64,000 bases of DNA. Source: Hawksworthiomyces lignivorus (Eukaryota; Ascomycota; Sordariomycetes; Ophiostomatales; Ophiostomataceae). The notes below the pieces were generated by a model. That model had not been told where the DNA came from. It saw only the letters and a list, made by a program, of their open reading frames with translations, and did no database searches. Made by a program: the position numbers and the translations under genes. Shown one piece after another: positions 12,100 to 23,569 of this stretch (position 1 is its first letter; each line of letters starts with the position of its first letter). Where the stretch lies: assembly GCA_002917075.1 (NCBI GenBank), contig NTMA01000054.1, positions 1 through 64,000 on the forward strand, given 5' to 3'.

Positions 12100-12180
12100 C
12101 GACAAGACTGAGATTTGAACTCAGGCGGCCGAAGCCATAGCATTTCGAGTGCTACCCATTAACCACTCTGGCATCTTGCC
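12100..12180 (-). tRNA. tRNA-Ser (anticodon CGA)
   Basis: The minus strand folds into a class II tRNA of 81 nt. The acceptor stem GGCAAGA pairs with TCTTGTC (one G-U), followed by discriminator G. An A-box region with AGTGGTTAA is present. The anticodon arm is TAGCA-CTCGAAA-TGCTA with anticodon CGA. A long variable arm closed by a TTCG loop marks a serine or leucine tRNA. The T arm CTGAG-TTCAAAT-CTCAG is perfect. The D stem is weaker than normal. There is no intron. The CGA anticodon reads the serine codon UCG. Confidence 0.88.
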
Positions 12181-13062
12181 CTGTGGATGTTCTCCTGCTG
12201 GCGTCCCACTAGTAGAAGAACGACAATTTCGCGTAACATCTAATAGCTGTAAAATAGCTCTATCTCGTACTGGGAATTGCCTACAAGCAGGCGCTCATTT
12301 TTTTACTGCTCGCGCTCCTGCAAAATTCAGTATTGAGTAGACGAGTTAGATAATCATAATTGTTTTCACCAAATATAAATTACCACTGCTAAAGTATCGT
12401 TTGCTAAGAGTGCCTTCTCATTCATACGCACTCCTTGTAGTTCTACGCAGTTTCTTTAATTCTTCGAATACGCCGAAGCGCAGGAGTGGACTGGATTGCG
12501 CTAGCTTTCTGCTTTGTCCTCGCTTCAGCGGTCCTAGCATCTCCAGATGATCTTCGTGGCGATCTCTGAGACGCTGACGCCACCCCTTAAACCCATCAGC
12601 TATATACCACTTGCTGCTGCCTGTCTAGCAGCTAATAATCCGGTTAACGGCAAAGAATACGTTGATCAATGTTGTTAAGATACCTTGGAGTTGCGCTGAA
12701 TATAGAAGCCTAGAGAGACTGACACACCCTTGTAACGGACAAATATGGGTCGTCTTAACTTAGATTACCCATAGCTTATAGTTAGGTGAACTTCAAGAAA
12801 AGCTGACCAATAAGCAACTACTTGTCTATCTTGAGTCTCCATTTGACAAGAATTCATACCTTTAGAGACAACGTTACAGAGCTAGCAGAGTAGAGTTTCT
12901 GGGGCAGGCATGCTGCCGCATGTGCTATCCAAGCTACAAATGGAACGGTCCGCACCTCTCTTCCGAAAGGTTCGACCCAATCTCGAACAGATTTCCCCAG
13001 GTCCTGGATAGCTGCTCATTTTGTGCAAGCCGCAAAAGACGACGCATTTCTGTATAACCGCG
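12181..13062. other. Intergenic region upstream of the GNA1-like gene
   Basis: About 880 bp with no supported coding sequence. It should contain the promoter of the acetyltransferase gene and the 5' flank of the tRNA. No distinctive element was recognised. Confidence 0.5.
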
Positions 13063-13680
13063 ATGGATCCTTTATTCGATGCGTCTCTCATTCAGCTGGA
13101 TGAGTCGCATGCTTTTCCAGAATCGTTTACAGTCCGTCCTTTGGACAGGGGCGACTACGGAAAAGGGTTTCTGGATTGTTTGCGGGCTCTCGCCGATGTG
13201 GGAGATGTGACAGAATCGCAGTTTTTGGAGCGGTTTGACTGGCTCAAGCGCCACGGCCAAGGCATCCATTATCATATTGTGATCGAACATGAAAACCGCA
13301 TCGTCGGGACAGGGGTTGTTCTCGTGAAGCGGAAGTTGTAAGCGTGGCCAGGAAACGCCGGAGAGGCAATGACGTGCTCATTCTGTTTAGTTTCTCATTG
13401 CTGCCAAGTCTGCTGCTGATAACAAGACTGCATTAGTTTCTACAATCTAAGAAGCGTCGGCCATATCGAGGATATTGCTGTGCGCGAAGAGTACCAAGGG
13501 AAGGGTCTCGGCATACGGCTTATGGCGAGTCTCGCTTCAGTGGCCAGAAATGTCGGCTGCTTCAAGATAACACTGGATTGCAGTGACAAGAATGTACCCT
13601 TCTATGCCAAGTGCGGATACGAGATGCAGACAAATCGGATGATGGCGTTGATTTTGAAAACACCAAACCAGGCTGCGTGA
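13063..13680 (+). CDS. GNA1: Glucosamine 6-phosphate N-acetyltransferase
   Basis: Two exons, 13063-13337 and 13437-13680, encode 172 residues, close to the usual GNA1 length. The intron 13338-13436 has a GTAAGC donor, a CTGATAAC-type branch and a TAG acceptor, and restores the family motif across the junction. The second exon carries the GNA1 hallmarks: GHIEDIAV, the acetyl-CoA pyrophosphate-binding loop QGKGLG, LDCSDKNVPFY and the following KCGYE. The enzyme transfers acetyl from acetyl-CoA to glucosamine-6-phosphate, an essential step to UDP-GlcNAc for chitin, N-glycans and GPI anchors. It acts in the cytosol. An open frame extends upstream of 13063, but only with a non-ATG start. The N-terminus (LDESHAFPESFTVRPLDRGDY) also fits the family. 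Confidence 0.92.
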
Positions 13681-13905
13681 GAGGTTAGAAGCGCACAGCT
13701 ATATATGACCACCCTTCACGAATCAAATCAAAGGCATACAATCCACAACTGTGCTTCCCAGCTGTAGGGTGGCTTAGCAAGCACCAAGATCTAATGCTAC
13801 GAGATGACGTATAGACAAGCATTCCAAACGATTGACGCAAGAGAATTTCCTAGATACAAATCAAATGCAATGAGATAAGGCGAGGCAATAATAGCTTTAG
13901 GTGCC

Positions 13906-16584
13906 CTAGCTGTGCGAGGTTCTCCTGCTTCCCCATTTTCCTAACAGATTGGAGCCTATACTCAAGCCTGCAAACTGCTTCTGCATATTCTCAGGGTCTA
14001 TTCCACTGGACTGGGAGATTGGACTAGACGGCCTTGTTGAGTTACCATCAGATGCTTCTAAGAGGGTCTTATTAGATTCATGAAGAAGCACAACAAGCAA
14101 TCCGCATTCTAGGCGTACTTACCAGAAGCCGGACTCCTGGGAGGCAATCCCACATTTATAGAGATAGGACTGCTTTGTAGAGCTGAGCGTCGAATGGTAA
14201 AAGTGCATGTTAGTTGACCGACCAGCAGATGAAAAGACCATGCACAGTGCCTATTGTCCATATTAAAAGGGATAGAAGCCTCACCTGAGAATTCTTGTAG
14301 GGTGCGCCGGCCTTTGCATATTTCGAGCCCCCCCTGTAGAATACTGATGTCTCTCTCGAGCTCAATACGTTGCTGTGTTACACTAGGGGACTCTGCGACT
14401 AAAGCTTTAAGCGTCTTTTGGTCCATGTCGAGGACCATCGACATCGTTAATATGGAGGCTAGCTCGGAGACCAAGCAGTTCTCTACAGCCAAGATGATGA
14501 CATTTGCCTTAAACGTCCGTAGAGATATCTACGGCACAAATACGATAAGTGACATGCTTGCTGAGCTCTCAACTCATAACAGTCGAATTCTATGTAGATG
14601 GCGAGGGTTGGCAACGTACCTCGTAGTAGATGGTAGCAAGGTCTACCATTTCTTTCAAGCCAAACCGGTCGTTTTGGGTTCTGAGCGCCTCGGATACAAT
14701 ATGCTCTGCTTCGTTGTGAGATACGTGCTCCGAGAATCCCGACAGCATCCTCTCTGCGTGTTGCTGGTGACGAAGATCTTTTTTGTCAGAGAGAGCGCGC
14801 ACAAATTCATCCTCCAAGGTGATAGCCGTTCCTTGCTCGTAATGTCGCAGAAGCTCATTTAGCTTGTCTTTGAGCTGCACAGCTCGCTTCTCAAAAAATG
14901 GGTCGACACAGCCGCGAAGCAAAGCGTCACGGCTTGTCTTGTCGCCTGCGACGATGTGGTTTAGTGCCACCTCTACAAAGTTTCGAGCTGCTCTGACTAC
15001 GAGGTCAAGGTGCTCCTCTGCGATATTTCTCCAGGGCTGCGACTGCTCGCGAAAGTGCTCCAGAGCCAGCTTGTTATTTGGCGCTCCAGGGAAATCAGTG
15101 CTCAGGTTAGCCGACGCTTCGATCTCGAGCTCTTCCTCGAGATCTCTCCACGAAATCCTCTCCGGGTCGTCAACGCAATATAATTTCATGTAAGGCGCCA
15201 AAGTTTTGTTGCTCTCCTCATCATATATGTCTTTCTCCTCGTCTTCGTCCTCCTCATCATATTCATCTTCCTCATCATATTTGCCGTTTCCCCATACGAT
15301 CTTTCGGCTGGCTCCCTTCGCAGAGAGTACCTTGTCGAAAGCATTGTTCAGATTTCTGATAACCGCCCGAAGTCTGCGAGTATCGCTACCGTAGTGTAGC
15401 GCCAAGTCCCGGTCTGGCGAGGAGCCACTGAAAAAGTTAATGTCGTCGTAGGTGCCTCCGATTGCCTGGCGCGCGAGGCTTTGAAAGCTTTCCGTAATGT
15501 ATGTGAGATAGCTCCGTAGCTCCTTGTACGATGTCCGCGGTGGTCCCAGTCGGGCCAGGTCAGCACGAGTCACCTCAAGCCGCGTCTCAATGTCCTTAAC
15601 AACGCCAGGCAGCTTTTTCTGAATATGCACCACCAGGATGTCGCTCAGCCTCGATCTCAGATGTTTGATGCCCTGGGTTCTTTTAGTCTGCGAGCTCCAT
15701 ATGCCCGTGGAGAAGAAGACTTCTTCAGCCGCATCTCTCGTCTCGTCGGAGGTTCGCTTGGCCCCATCTCCCTTCTCATCGTTCTCGTCCGGTCCTCTAT
15801 TTCGTAGAACGTGCCAGCCATGTTTGAGTACGTACCCAGGCGATTTGTTCCGGACCAGCCGCACATAGCTATCTTCTTCGATGGATCTTGGAGAGAGCCT
15901 GTCGGGGTTTGTGATGATGCCTATGGTGCGCTCCCATTTTAGGTCGTACTTGTGTATAATATTCATTATCCCCTGGTTGGCAAAAGTGTAGCTGGCATTC
16001 ACAACTGCGAGAATGATGCTTTTCGGCTGCTTTATATATTTCAACAGCAAACGCTGGACGATGTCGATTCCCTCACGCGACTGATCTGCTGTCGGGTTGC
16101 GATAGATGCCTGGGAGATCGACGAGCGTGAGTGACGGCAGGTTAGGACCAGATACTTTGATGCGCAGAATGTCTTCAGAGAAGCCGATGGTATCGTTGAT
16201 GCCCATTGCCTTTTTGGCGCGCTCGATCAGCTCGGGAAGGGCATCCGCGCTGAGCCGCCGCTCTTGGAATGGGACATCCTTGTCGGCGGCAGAGGAGTTG
16301 CTCGGGTGGACTTTGACCATGACCTCTTCTTGAGGAGATGTCCGCACCACCAGCTCCGTGGCAAACCGAGTGCAGATTCCTCCCTTGACAGGAAAGCGGA
16401 CCCGAGAGATAGCTTCGAGGACGGAGCTCTTCCCAGAAGACTGTTCTCCGACGACAACAATTTGGGGCAATTCGACAATATCCCCAACACCGTGACCCCG
16501 CAAGCTGTCGACCAGGTCCAAAAGAGCTTTCTGCTCGTAATTGGGCTGGTCAAGGATACCTGTGCTGAGAGGTGATGCTGCCAT
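13906..16584 (-). CDS. Dynamin-like large GTPase
   Basis: Four exons (14620-16584, 14285-14528, 14123-14182, 13906-14057) give 806 residues. All three introns (14529-14619, 14183-14284, 14058-14122) have GT-AG ends and keep phase. The GTPase domain shows G1 GEQSSGKSS (46-54), the G2 Thr in CTRFAT (about 72), G3 DLPG (156-159) and G4 TNPD (225-228), a variant of TKxD. A stalk follows. Around residues 420-445 is a very acidic Asp/Glu insert, and a GTPase effector domain follows in exons 1 and 2 (ending in LERDISILQGGLE). There is no PH or Pro-rich domain. Dynamins of this fungal group remodel membranes, and many paralogues have no assigned role. The start at 16584 precedes a normal N-terminus; an upstream in-frame Met at 16740 would add an atypical hydrophobic leader. 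The last 70 or so residues are low-complexity and Ser-rich. Confidence 0.88.
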
Positions 16585-17813
16585 ATCGCGAAGCTTTCTT
16601 ATTCTGATGTGGCAAAAAAAGAAAGTGTCCCGAGCGAGAGAGAGCACAAGATTTTCAGAGAGTGAATGTAATATTATGTGAGCGAAGATGTTTTGGAATA
16701 AGGATAATTTGCATAGGTGAAGTAGAATATTTACCAACACCTGGGCTCTTTATATATGAAACCCACACCTGACAACAAAACTTATTGTTATCATCAGAAG
16801 CGCGAGACTTCACACCCTGTGAGAGCCTTGCGGGCTAGCCATGGTGTAGAAGTAAAAAGAGTGGAGTACAATCTCAACGTGGCCCCTAAGCGCACAGCGG
16901 AAAAGCACCCCCCCTACATGCTGTTGGAAAGTTTCCTGATGCCACATTCCTGTTCTGTTGAAGCCTTGCCATGTCGCCCATCACTAGCTCCGAAACTCTG
17001 ACAGATGTGGAGTAAGGAACCAGGCATTGTTCCTGGAAAAACAAAGCAGAGTAACCATATGCACTCCTTACTCTAATTTCTTCCTGCGGGAGGCCTTCGT
17101 GATGCGTCTGCGCACTTCTTGACAAGGTATGTAATAGCATGATAATATCCTATACACACCATCATTTACATAGAAGCATGCAGCGACTACGCTTATCTTG
17201 TACAAGTGCGACAGGAAAGAGGAAAGGTCTATGTTGATGACGCGACGCGTGTTATTTCCTGCGGGTGGCTTGGACTGTACCCCTGTCCTTATATTGCAAC
17301 ACAAGAAGGGCTGAGCTAGACTTTGTTCGCAAAAGTATTACACAAAGTTCACTTGTTTACGATACGATGCACCGTTTTCGTGTTTCGATGTCAGAAGCAT
17401 GCATGCCTAGACAAACATAGAGTATGGAGTAGAAGGTCAGTTGTATGGGAAGAAATTCCGCGTTCTACTAGCCTAGGCTGTTTACAGCGCCGATCCTATC
17501 CAGTAAGGGCTGTGAAAACACTCACAGGTCATTATTTACTCAATAAAGTTTATTGTCGCGCACGGATTACGCGTTGACGCGGGCTGCAGGTAGATCACAT
17601 GAATTGCTGTGTCTCCATGATCGCGATCATTATGCTGCTGGGAACAGTAAGTACTACAGGCGCCGGACTGCGTGTGAGCTGGAGTGACCAAAACAGAGAA
17701 GCAGAGAGCAATCACTTCTCTCGCGCGTTTCACGTAAGATGAGATATCCAAAAGAAATATCACTACCAGTACAACCACAACTCATAACAGACAAACTAAG
17801 ATACTCAACAAAC
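16585..17813. other. Intergenic region between dynamin and NLR genes
   Basis: About 1.2 kb separating the start of the dynamin gene from the 3' end of the NLR gene. A TATATA-rich stretch near 16750 could serve the dynamin promoter. No gene is supported. Confidence 0.5.
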
Positions 17814-20800
17814 CTAGGAGGAAGTCATTTGAAAGAATATTACTTGGCCGGAGGCTTGCCCTAGCGCAAGTGTATGATCACAGACCGCCATACTTGTCGC
17901 CCGGTAGTCAGGAGGAAGCCAGAGAGTATTCTTTCCATCTTGAGTAATCCACTGGTCGCTGACAAAAACCCCCCTCTCCAACGGTTTCTGATTTAGATGC
18001 GCGGTCGAGGCGTCGGCGGCAGAGCTGATTTTTATGAATCCTCTGTCCATTTTGAGATATCGACCGTTGTCAGAAAATGACACACGTTTAAGAAACACGC
18101 CAACTTTAAATGTCTGGCGTTGTGCGCCCGTCTTCGCATCCCAGAGCCGTACTGTATTATCGTCAGAACCCGATGCGAGGGTCATGCCGTCTGGCGAGAA
18201 GGCGACGGCAGTGACGAAGCCGTTATGGCCCTCGAGTGTCTGACGGTACGTGCCCGTCTTTGCATTCCAGAGTCGGAGAGTATTATCATCAGAAGCCGAC
18301 GCGAGGGTTATACCGTCTGGAGAGAAAGCGATGGCTCTAACACAGTCACGATGACCCTCGAGTGTATGCCGGTGTGTACTCGTATTCGTATCCCAAAGTC
18401 GGATTGTATTATCATGGGAAGCCGACGCAAGAGTCGTGCCGTCTGGCGAGAATGCGACAGCTCTAATCAGGCCATGATGGCCCTCGAGGGTTCGACGATA
18501 TGTACCCGTCTTCATGTCCCAGAGTCGGACTACATTGTGTTCAAAAACTGAGGCAAAAGTTATTCCGTCTGGCGAGAAAGAGTCGGTGGTGACGGAATAA
18601 CTATCGCTTTTGAGAATTTGGAGATTACCCCCAGTCTTCACATCCCAAAGCAAGACTTTATCATCAGTAGAAACCGATGCGATGGTCATGCCGTCTGACG
18701 AGAAAGCGATAGCTCTAATCCAGCCACTATGGCCCTTTAGCGTTTGACGTCTTGTACCCGTCTTTACATCCCAGAGCCGGATTGTATTATCGTAAGAACC
18801 CGACGCGAGGGTCATACCGTCGGGCGAGAAGGTGACGGCAGTGACGGAACGGCTACGACCCTCGAGTGTCTGACGGTATGCGTTTACCTTTGCATCCCAG
18901 AGTCGGACTGTATAATCTTCAGAAGTCGATGCGATGGTCATACCGTCTGGCGAGAAAGCGATAGCTCTAACCCAGCCACGATGGCCCTCGAACACTTGAC
19001 GGCATGCGCCTGTCTTTGTATCCCAGAGCCGGATTGTATAATCCTGAGAAGCTGATGCAAGAGTCGTGCCGTCTGGCGAGAAGGCGACGGCAGTGACGGG
19101 GCAGCTATGGCCCTCGAGTGTCTGACGGTATATATTTATCTTTGTATCCCAGAACCAAACTGTACCATCTTCAGAAGCCAATGCGATGGTCATACCATCT
19201 GGCGAGAAAGTGATAGCTCTCACCCAGCCGCTATGGCTCTCGAGTGTCTGACGGTACATGCCCGTCTTCGCATCCCAGAGTCGGACTATATTATTTTCAG
19301 AAGTCGATGCGAGAGTGATACCATCTGGCGAGAAGGCGACGGCAGTGACAACGTCGTTGTGGCCCTCGAGTATCTGACGGTACGTGCCCGTCTTCGCATC
19401 CCAGAGTCGGAGAGTATTATCATCAGAAGCTGATGCGAGTGTCATGCCGTCTAGAGAAAAGGCGATAGCTCTAACTGAGTCACTGTGGCCCTTGAGTGTC
19501 TGACGGTATGCGCCTGTCTCTGCATCCCAGAGTCGGAGAGTATTATCATTAGAAGCCGATGCGAGGGTCATGCCATCTGGGGAGAAAGCGATGGCTCTAA
19601 CATGGCCACTATGACCTTCGAGCATTTGACGGTATGCGCCTGTTTTTGCATCCCAGAACCGGATAGTATTGTCGTGAGAAGCCGATGCGAGGATCGTGCC
19701 GTCGGGTGAGAAGGCGACAGTGGTGACGATGCTACTGTGGCCCTCGAGTGTCTGGAGGCAAGGGTCCCAAATGTCTCTGATACCTGCTACAGGCATGATG
19801 GACTGAAACTGATCTTTCCTAAATTGCTGTTTTATCTCCGTTTCGGTCGGGCAAAATACAAGTGCAGCGCCATAGGTCTGCAATGGCGCACGTTCGATGA
19901 TGGACATATAGCTGAGTGTGTGTCTCTCTGCATCTTTTAAGAACCTAGCAAGCGGAGGATCTGATACCTGGCTGGAAGTACTCGAATATAACGATAGTCG
20001 AAGTGTTCTTATCGACTCTACCCCCCTTGAGAGTTTCCCCAGGAGAGACAAACTCTCGATCCAATGTAGAAAATGTATTTGGAGGAATCCATATGCCTTC
20101 TGTTCGTCAATGAGTTGGCCGCTATTCTGTAAATGATATATCCAGTTCAGGCACGCGTATCTCAGATCGGGAGGTATGCGGCGGGCGATCGCTTCTTCAT
20201 CGATTTCTGCCCTCAGTTTTCCGGGATCTTCAAGCCTGCACATGTCTTTTTGCAGCCCGCCATTCTTCAACTCCATACGGTCAATACATTTTGATACGAG
20301 CATCGCATGTGTTTCTGCCTCATCGACTCGGAAGGTGGCCATTCCTGTCCCTTCTTGCCCGAGCAGAAAATCTCTAAACGAGCTATGGAGCACCACAACG
20401 GGGGCTTCAGGATCACTGGGAACGTCGAGCACTGCATGGATATCAGAGAGCCAAATATTGACGTCGTCTTCGTCAATGTTCAGGAGAGCTGCTATGACTT
20501 TTGCGGACTGAGGGCTGGTGAAAAGGATAATAGAGCCTAGGACATGTAGTATCTGTTCTCGCTCGTTATTGACACGGTGGTCTTCCTTCTCGTCATCATC
20601 TTCTGCGCTAAGCAGAACTTGTTGAAGGACTGGCATGTAAATCTGATCAAGCTGTGACTTATGACTGTCGCATTGGTCCAGCCAATCCACCAATTGTTGT
20701 TTTGGCTTTTGGCGTTTCGCTCTCCGCCTTGGTTTTTCGTCATACACAAATCGACAAAGAGTGGTCGCGTAAATGAACAAGGGCCAAGGTTTTGTGGCTA

Positions 20801-23062
20801 AGCCGATGAGACGGTCCAGGTCTTTCGGCTCTGGCCAGGGATCTTGGCTGATCCTCGCTTTGGCCTTGATGTTTGCGAATTCATATGTCAAATATGTAGA
20901 TATGTCACTCGTTGTTTCATCAGAGAACTCTTTGAGTAATGACAAAGAGGCGTAGGCATTATGGTCTGCTTTGAGTCTGTCAAATTCGTCAGAAATGTGG
21001 CGATCTTGTCTACTTGTTAGAAAGACACGCATGCGGAGCGTGGGGAGCCTTCGAAGCCCGGAGAGCAGCCGAAGAATTTCGCCAAAGTGGTCATATCGTT
21101 CACATTCGTCTAGAGCGTCGATGACGATGACTTTAGGCATACCACATGATTCATCCATGGGAATCTCCGAAAGCGGAGTCTGAATAAGGATTTTGAACTG
21201 ATATGCGAGAGCCATGTGCTCTATGGCTTCCTTGTCTTTGGCTTTCAGTGATTTGCCGAGATAAGTCCCAAATAGTGGGATCGTTTCGATTAGCTGGGCG
21301 GCAATGGTAGGAAAAAATCTGGTGGTGTCGTTTTGGCCTGGGGCTTTGGATGTTCTGTTAAAGAAGTAACCAGCAGCTAGTTGGTTATTGGCTTCGAGGG
21401 AACGAACGACGGTGCGAGAAATGGTCGACTTTCCAGTGCCCGCGGGGCCGTAGAGCCAAAACATGGTCTGACTCTCGGTTTGGGTCGCCCACCTAGAGAT
21501 TTCGTTCTGTATGCCAATTCTGGTGTTTTCCTGGCATGCCGGTATCTCTTGGACCTTGATACTGTTGTAGCATGCCTCGTACACTATAGGGAGATCAATA
21601 GGAGGTTGGTTGGCAGCATGCATGTCGCCGAGTATTTCGCTGCCGAGATATTAGCTAAGGCATGGGTTGCGGGAACGGGACATAAAGTGCATACTTTGTT
21701 CGTTCGGCTTGGTGCAATTGCTTGGATGAAGTGTCTTGGTGCTCTTTGGCGAACAAGAGGGTTTTCTCCTGCAATGCAATGAATTCTCGGACACCTTGAT
21801 GGATATTCACGAGCAGACTCTCCATTCCTGTTGCACTTTGAACGAGCTCCTTTAGGTGCTGCTTCCCTAGTAAACTGTTATACTGATCCGAATCCCTCTG
21901 AAGGATGTCTTCCGCCTGTGTGACTTGCTTCAAGTCGGCATCCCAGTCATCCAAATCGGCTAGGCCGCGGAGGAAGACCAGACCCTGGTGCCGATAGTAG
22001 GAGCAGACGCTTTTCATCTGATACAGGAGGAGAGTCTTGTAGAGTGAGATAACCTTCTCCCTTAACTGCTCTAGGATATCTCTGGAAAATTCATTTCTGG
22101 TCCCAATACTCTCTTCGTCCAGGAGATGTTCGGTAAGGGCGCAATACCAGTCCATTCTCGAGACAACATGAGTGATGCCTGCAAGGTTGGATTTCGTAGC
22201 TTTCTCCGGATTCGAGAGGATCTGGATAGAGGTCAGTCGACGCCAGAAGACTATGAGAGATAATTCGCTCACCTGCAAGCCAACACAGACACCAGCCCAC
22301 GGAAGAGCCGCCTGCGGTATGTTTTGGACGGCGGCATCGATCATCGCCTTGGCCGAGAGGATAAACTGCGCAACATCTGCCACTCCCTTCGTCACTTTCG
22401 ATGCGACAGTGACCTTCTCCCGCCCTTCCTTAACTAGATCCTTCATATATGTCTGTCGTTTGACCAAGTCTTCCAGCTCGGCCGAAATTTTGTCAGCTTC
22501 CAAAGGGGAGGTATCAGAAGCCCTCTTTCCCTTGAGCACTACCGTAATAGTCGCCACATAGGACTTGACAAGCTCTTTTGAGCCGTCATCGTTCTTCAAG
22601 AGCTCATACGCTTCGTTCCAGATTTTCTGAGACAGGGAAAGGGGAGAGGGCTGTTGCTCCTCGAATCCGGTCGCTTGTAGCAGGGCTCTGGTATCGAACC
22701 CCGCGGGTTGCGATTGTGTCTGCGCAACATTAATGGGGTGGAACTCCGTGGGATCTTCTGTGGCGGATGCTCTAGGTGGCAGCTGAGGATCTTGGGTGCC
22801 CGCGCCCGCGCCAGATTGACTCGCCTGCACATCGGCGACAGATAAGCTGTGTAAGGCAGGTAGCTCATTTGCACTACTAGAGATACCATGTTCTGCGTCT
22901 CTCTGTTCAGAAGATTGGCTCTCTGCTAGAGGATGTTAGTTTCCAGAAGACTAGTAACTCGAGCGTCGATCTCTACATACCAGTGGATTGCGTGACAGAT
23001 GGGACTGGCGAAACACCACCTACGAAAAGGCGCCTCAGCGACTTCCCGACTTTCGCACGCAT
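17814..23062 (-). CDS. NACHT-WD40 NOD-like receptor (HET-E/NWD type)
   Basis: Four exons (22981-23062, 22273-22922, 21695-22221, 17814-21639) give 1694 residues. The introns 22923-22980, 22222-22272 and 21640-21694 all have GT-AG ends and keep phase; the 51-bp one lies in frame and interrupts the conserved WAGVCVGLQ/ILSNP stretch. Residues about 100-410 are the fungal NACHT-associated N-terminal domain. The NACHT follows, with P-loop GPAGTGKST (about 484-492) and Walker B VIVIDALDE (about 590-598). From about 1050 to 1596 come 13 WD40 repeats of 42 residues, highly alike, then a degenerate repeat and a C-terminal tail. Such proteins work as cytosolic sensors in fungal non-self recognition and cell death; the beta-propeller is the variable recognition surface. 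No frame break was found, so the gene looks functional. Confidence 0.92.
18105..19760 (-). repeat. Tandem 126-bp WD40-coding repeats
   Basis: Thirteen in-frame units of 126 bp encode 42-residue WD40 repeats built on the consensus AFSPDGMTLASASDDNTLRL followed by WDAKTG. Units differ mainly at the sites just after the GH and before AFSPDG, where VTAV and VRAI alternate in units 4 to 9. High similarity between units is typical of NWD genes that undergo repeat exchange. Confidence 0.9.
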
Positions 23063-23569
23063 GGCTTTGATAAATGGCGCTGAGAAAAGGGAACAACACT
23101 ATTGCAAAGAGAGTGTGAGGGAAACGCTGATGGCTGCGCGGTTACCGCGCCGTCGAAGTGAGTAGATGTAGTGACGTGGTTGGCTGCCAACGAGAGGCTG
23201 TGGCAGCGCCATCAGAGTGGGGGCTTGCTGGCAGCACTTCGTCTTCTCTGCAAGGATCACCGCTGCTAGCATCATCAAGATGAATTCGTCTCCGATCAAC
23301 ACATGAAGAGAGGAAAGGAAGTCAGTTCCAGCGGAGCAAATCCACACCAAGCTCTCCGTTACAGAATCGACCGCGCTGCCTTCAGAAGATTAAACATATA
23401 ATGCCCTGGTTGTTTTGCTGTAGAAGTATCCGTTTCATGGATACCGTTCTTTCTATTTCGTGTGTGAATTTCGCTTACGCAATGCGAATAGCACAGGTTC
23501 GGCAGGTAGCAAAAAGCACTTGTGTTCTCTATTGTAGAATGTCCTATGCACATAATTTCTGTAAGCCAT
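23063..23569. other. Intergenic spacer
   Basis: About 500 bp between the NLR start and the 3' end of the alkylsulfatase-like gene. It should hold the NLR promoter. No specific element was recognised. Confidence 0.5.
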
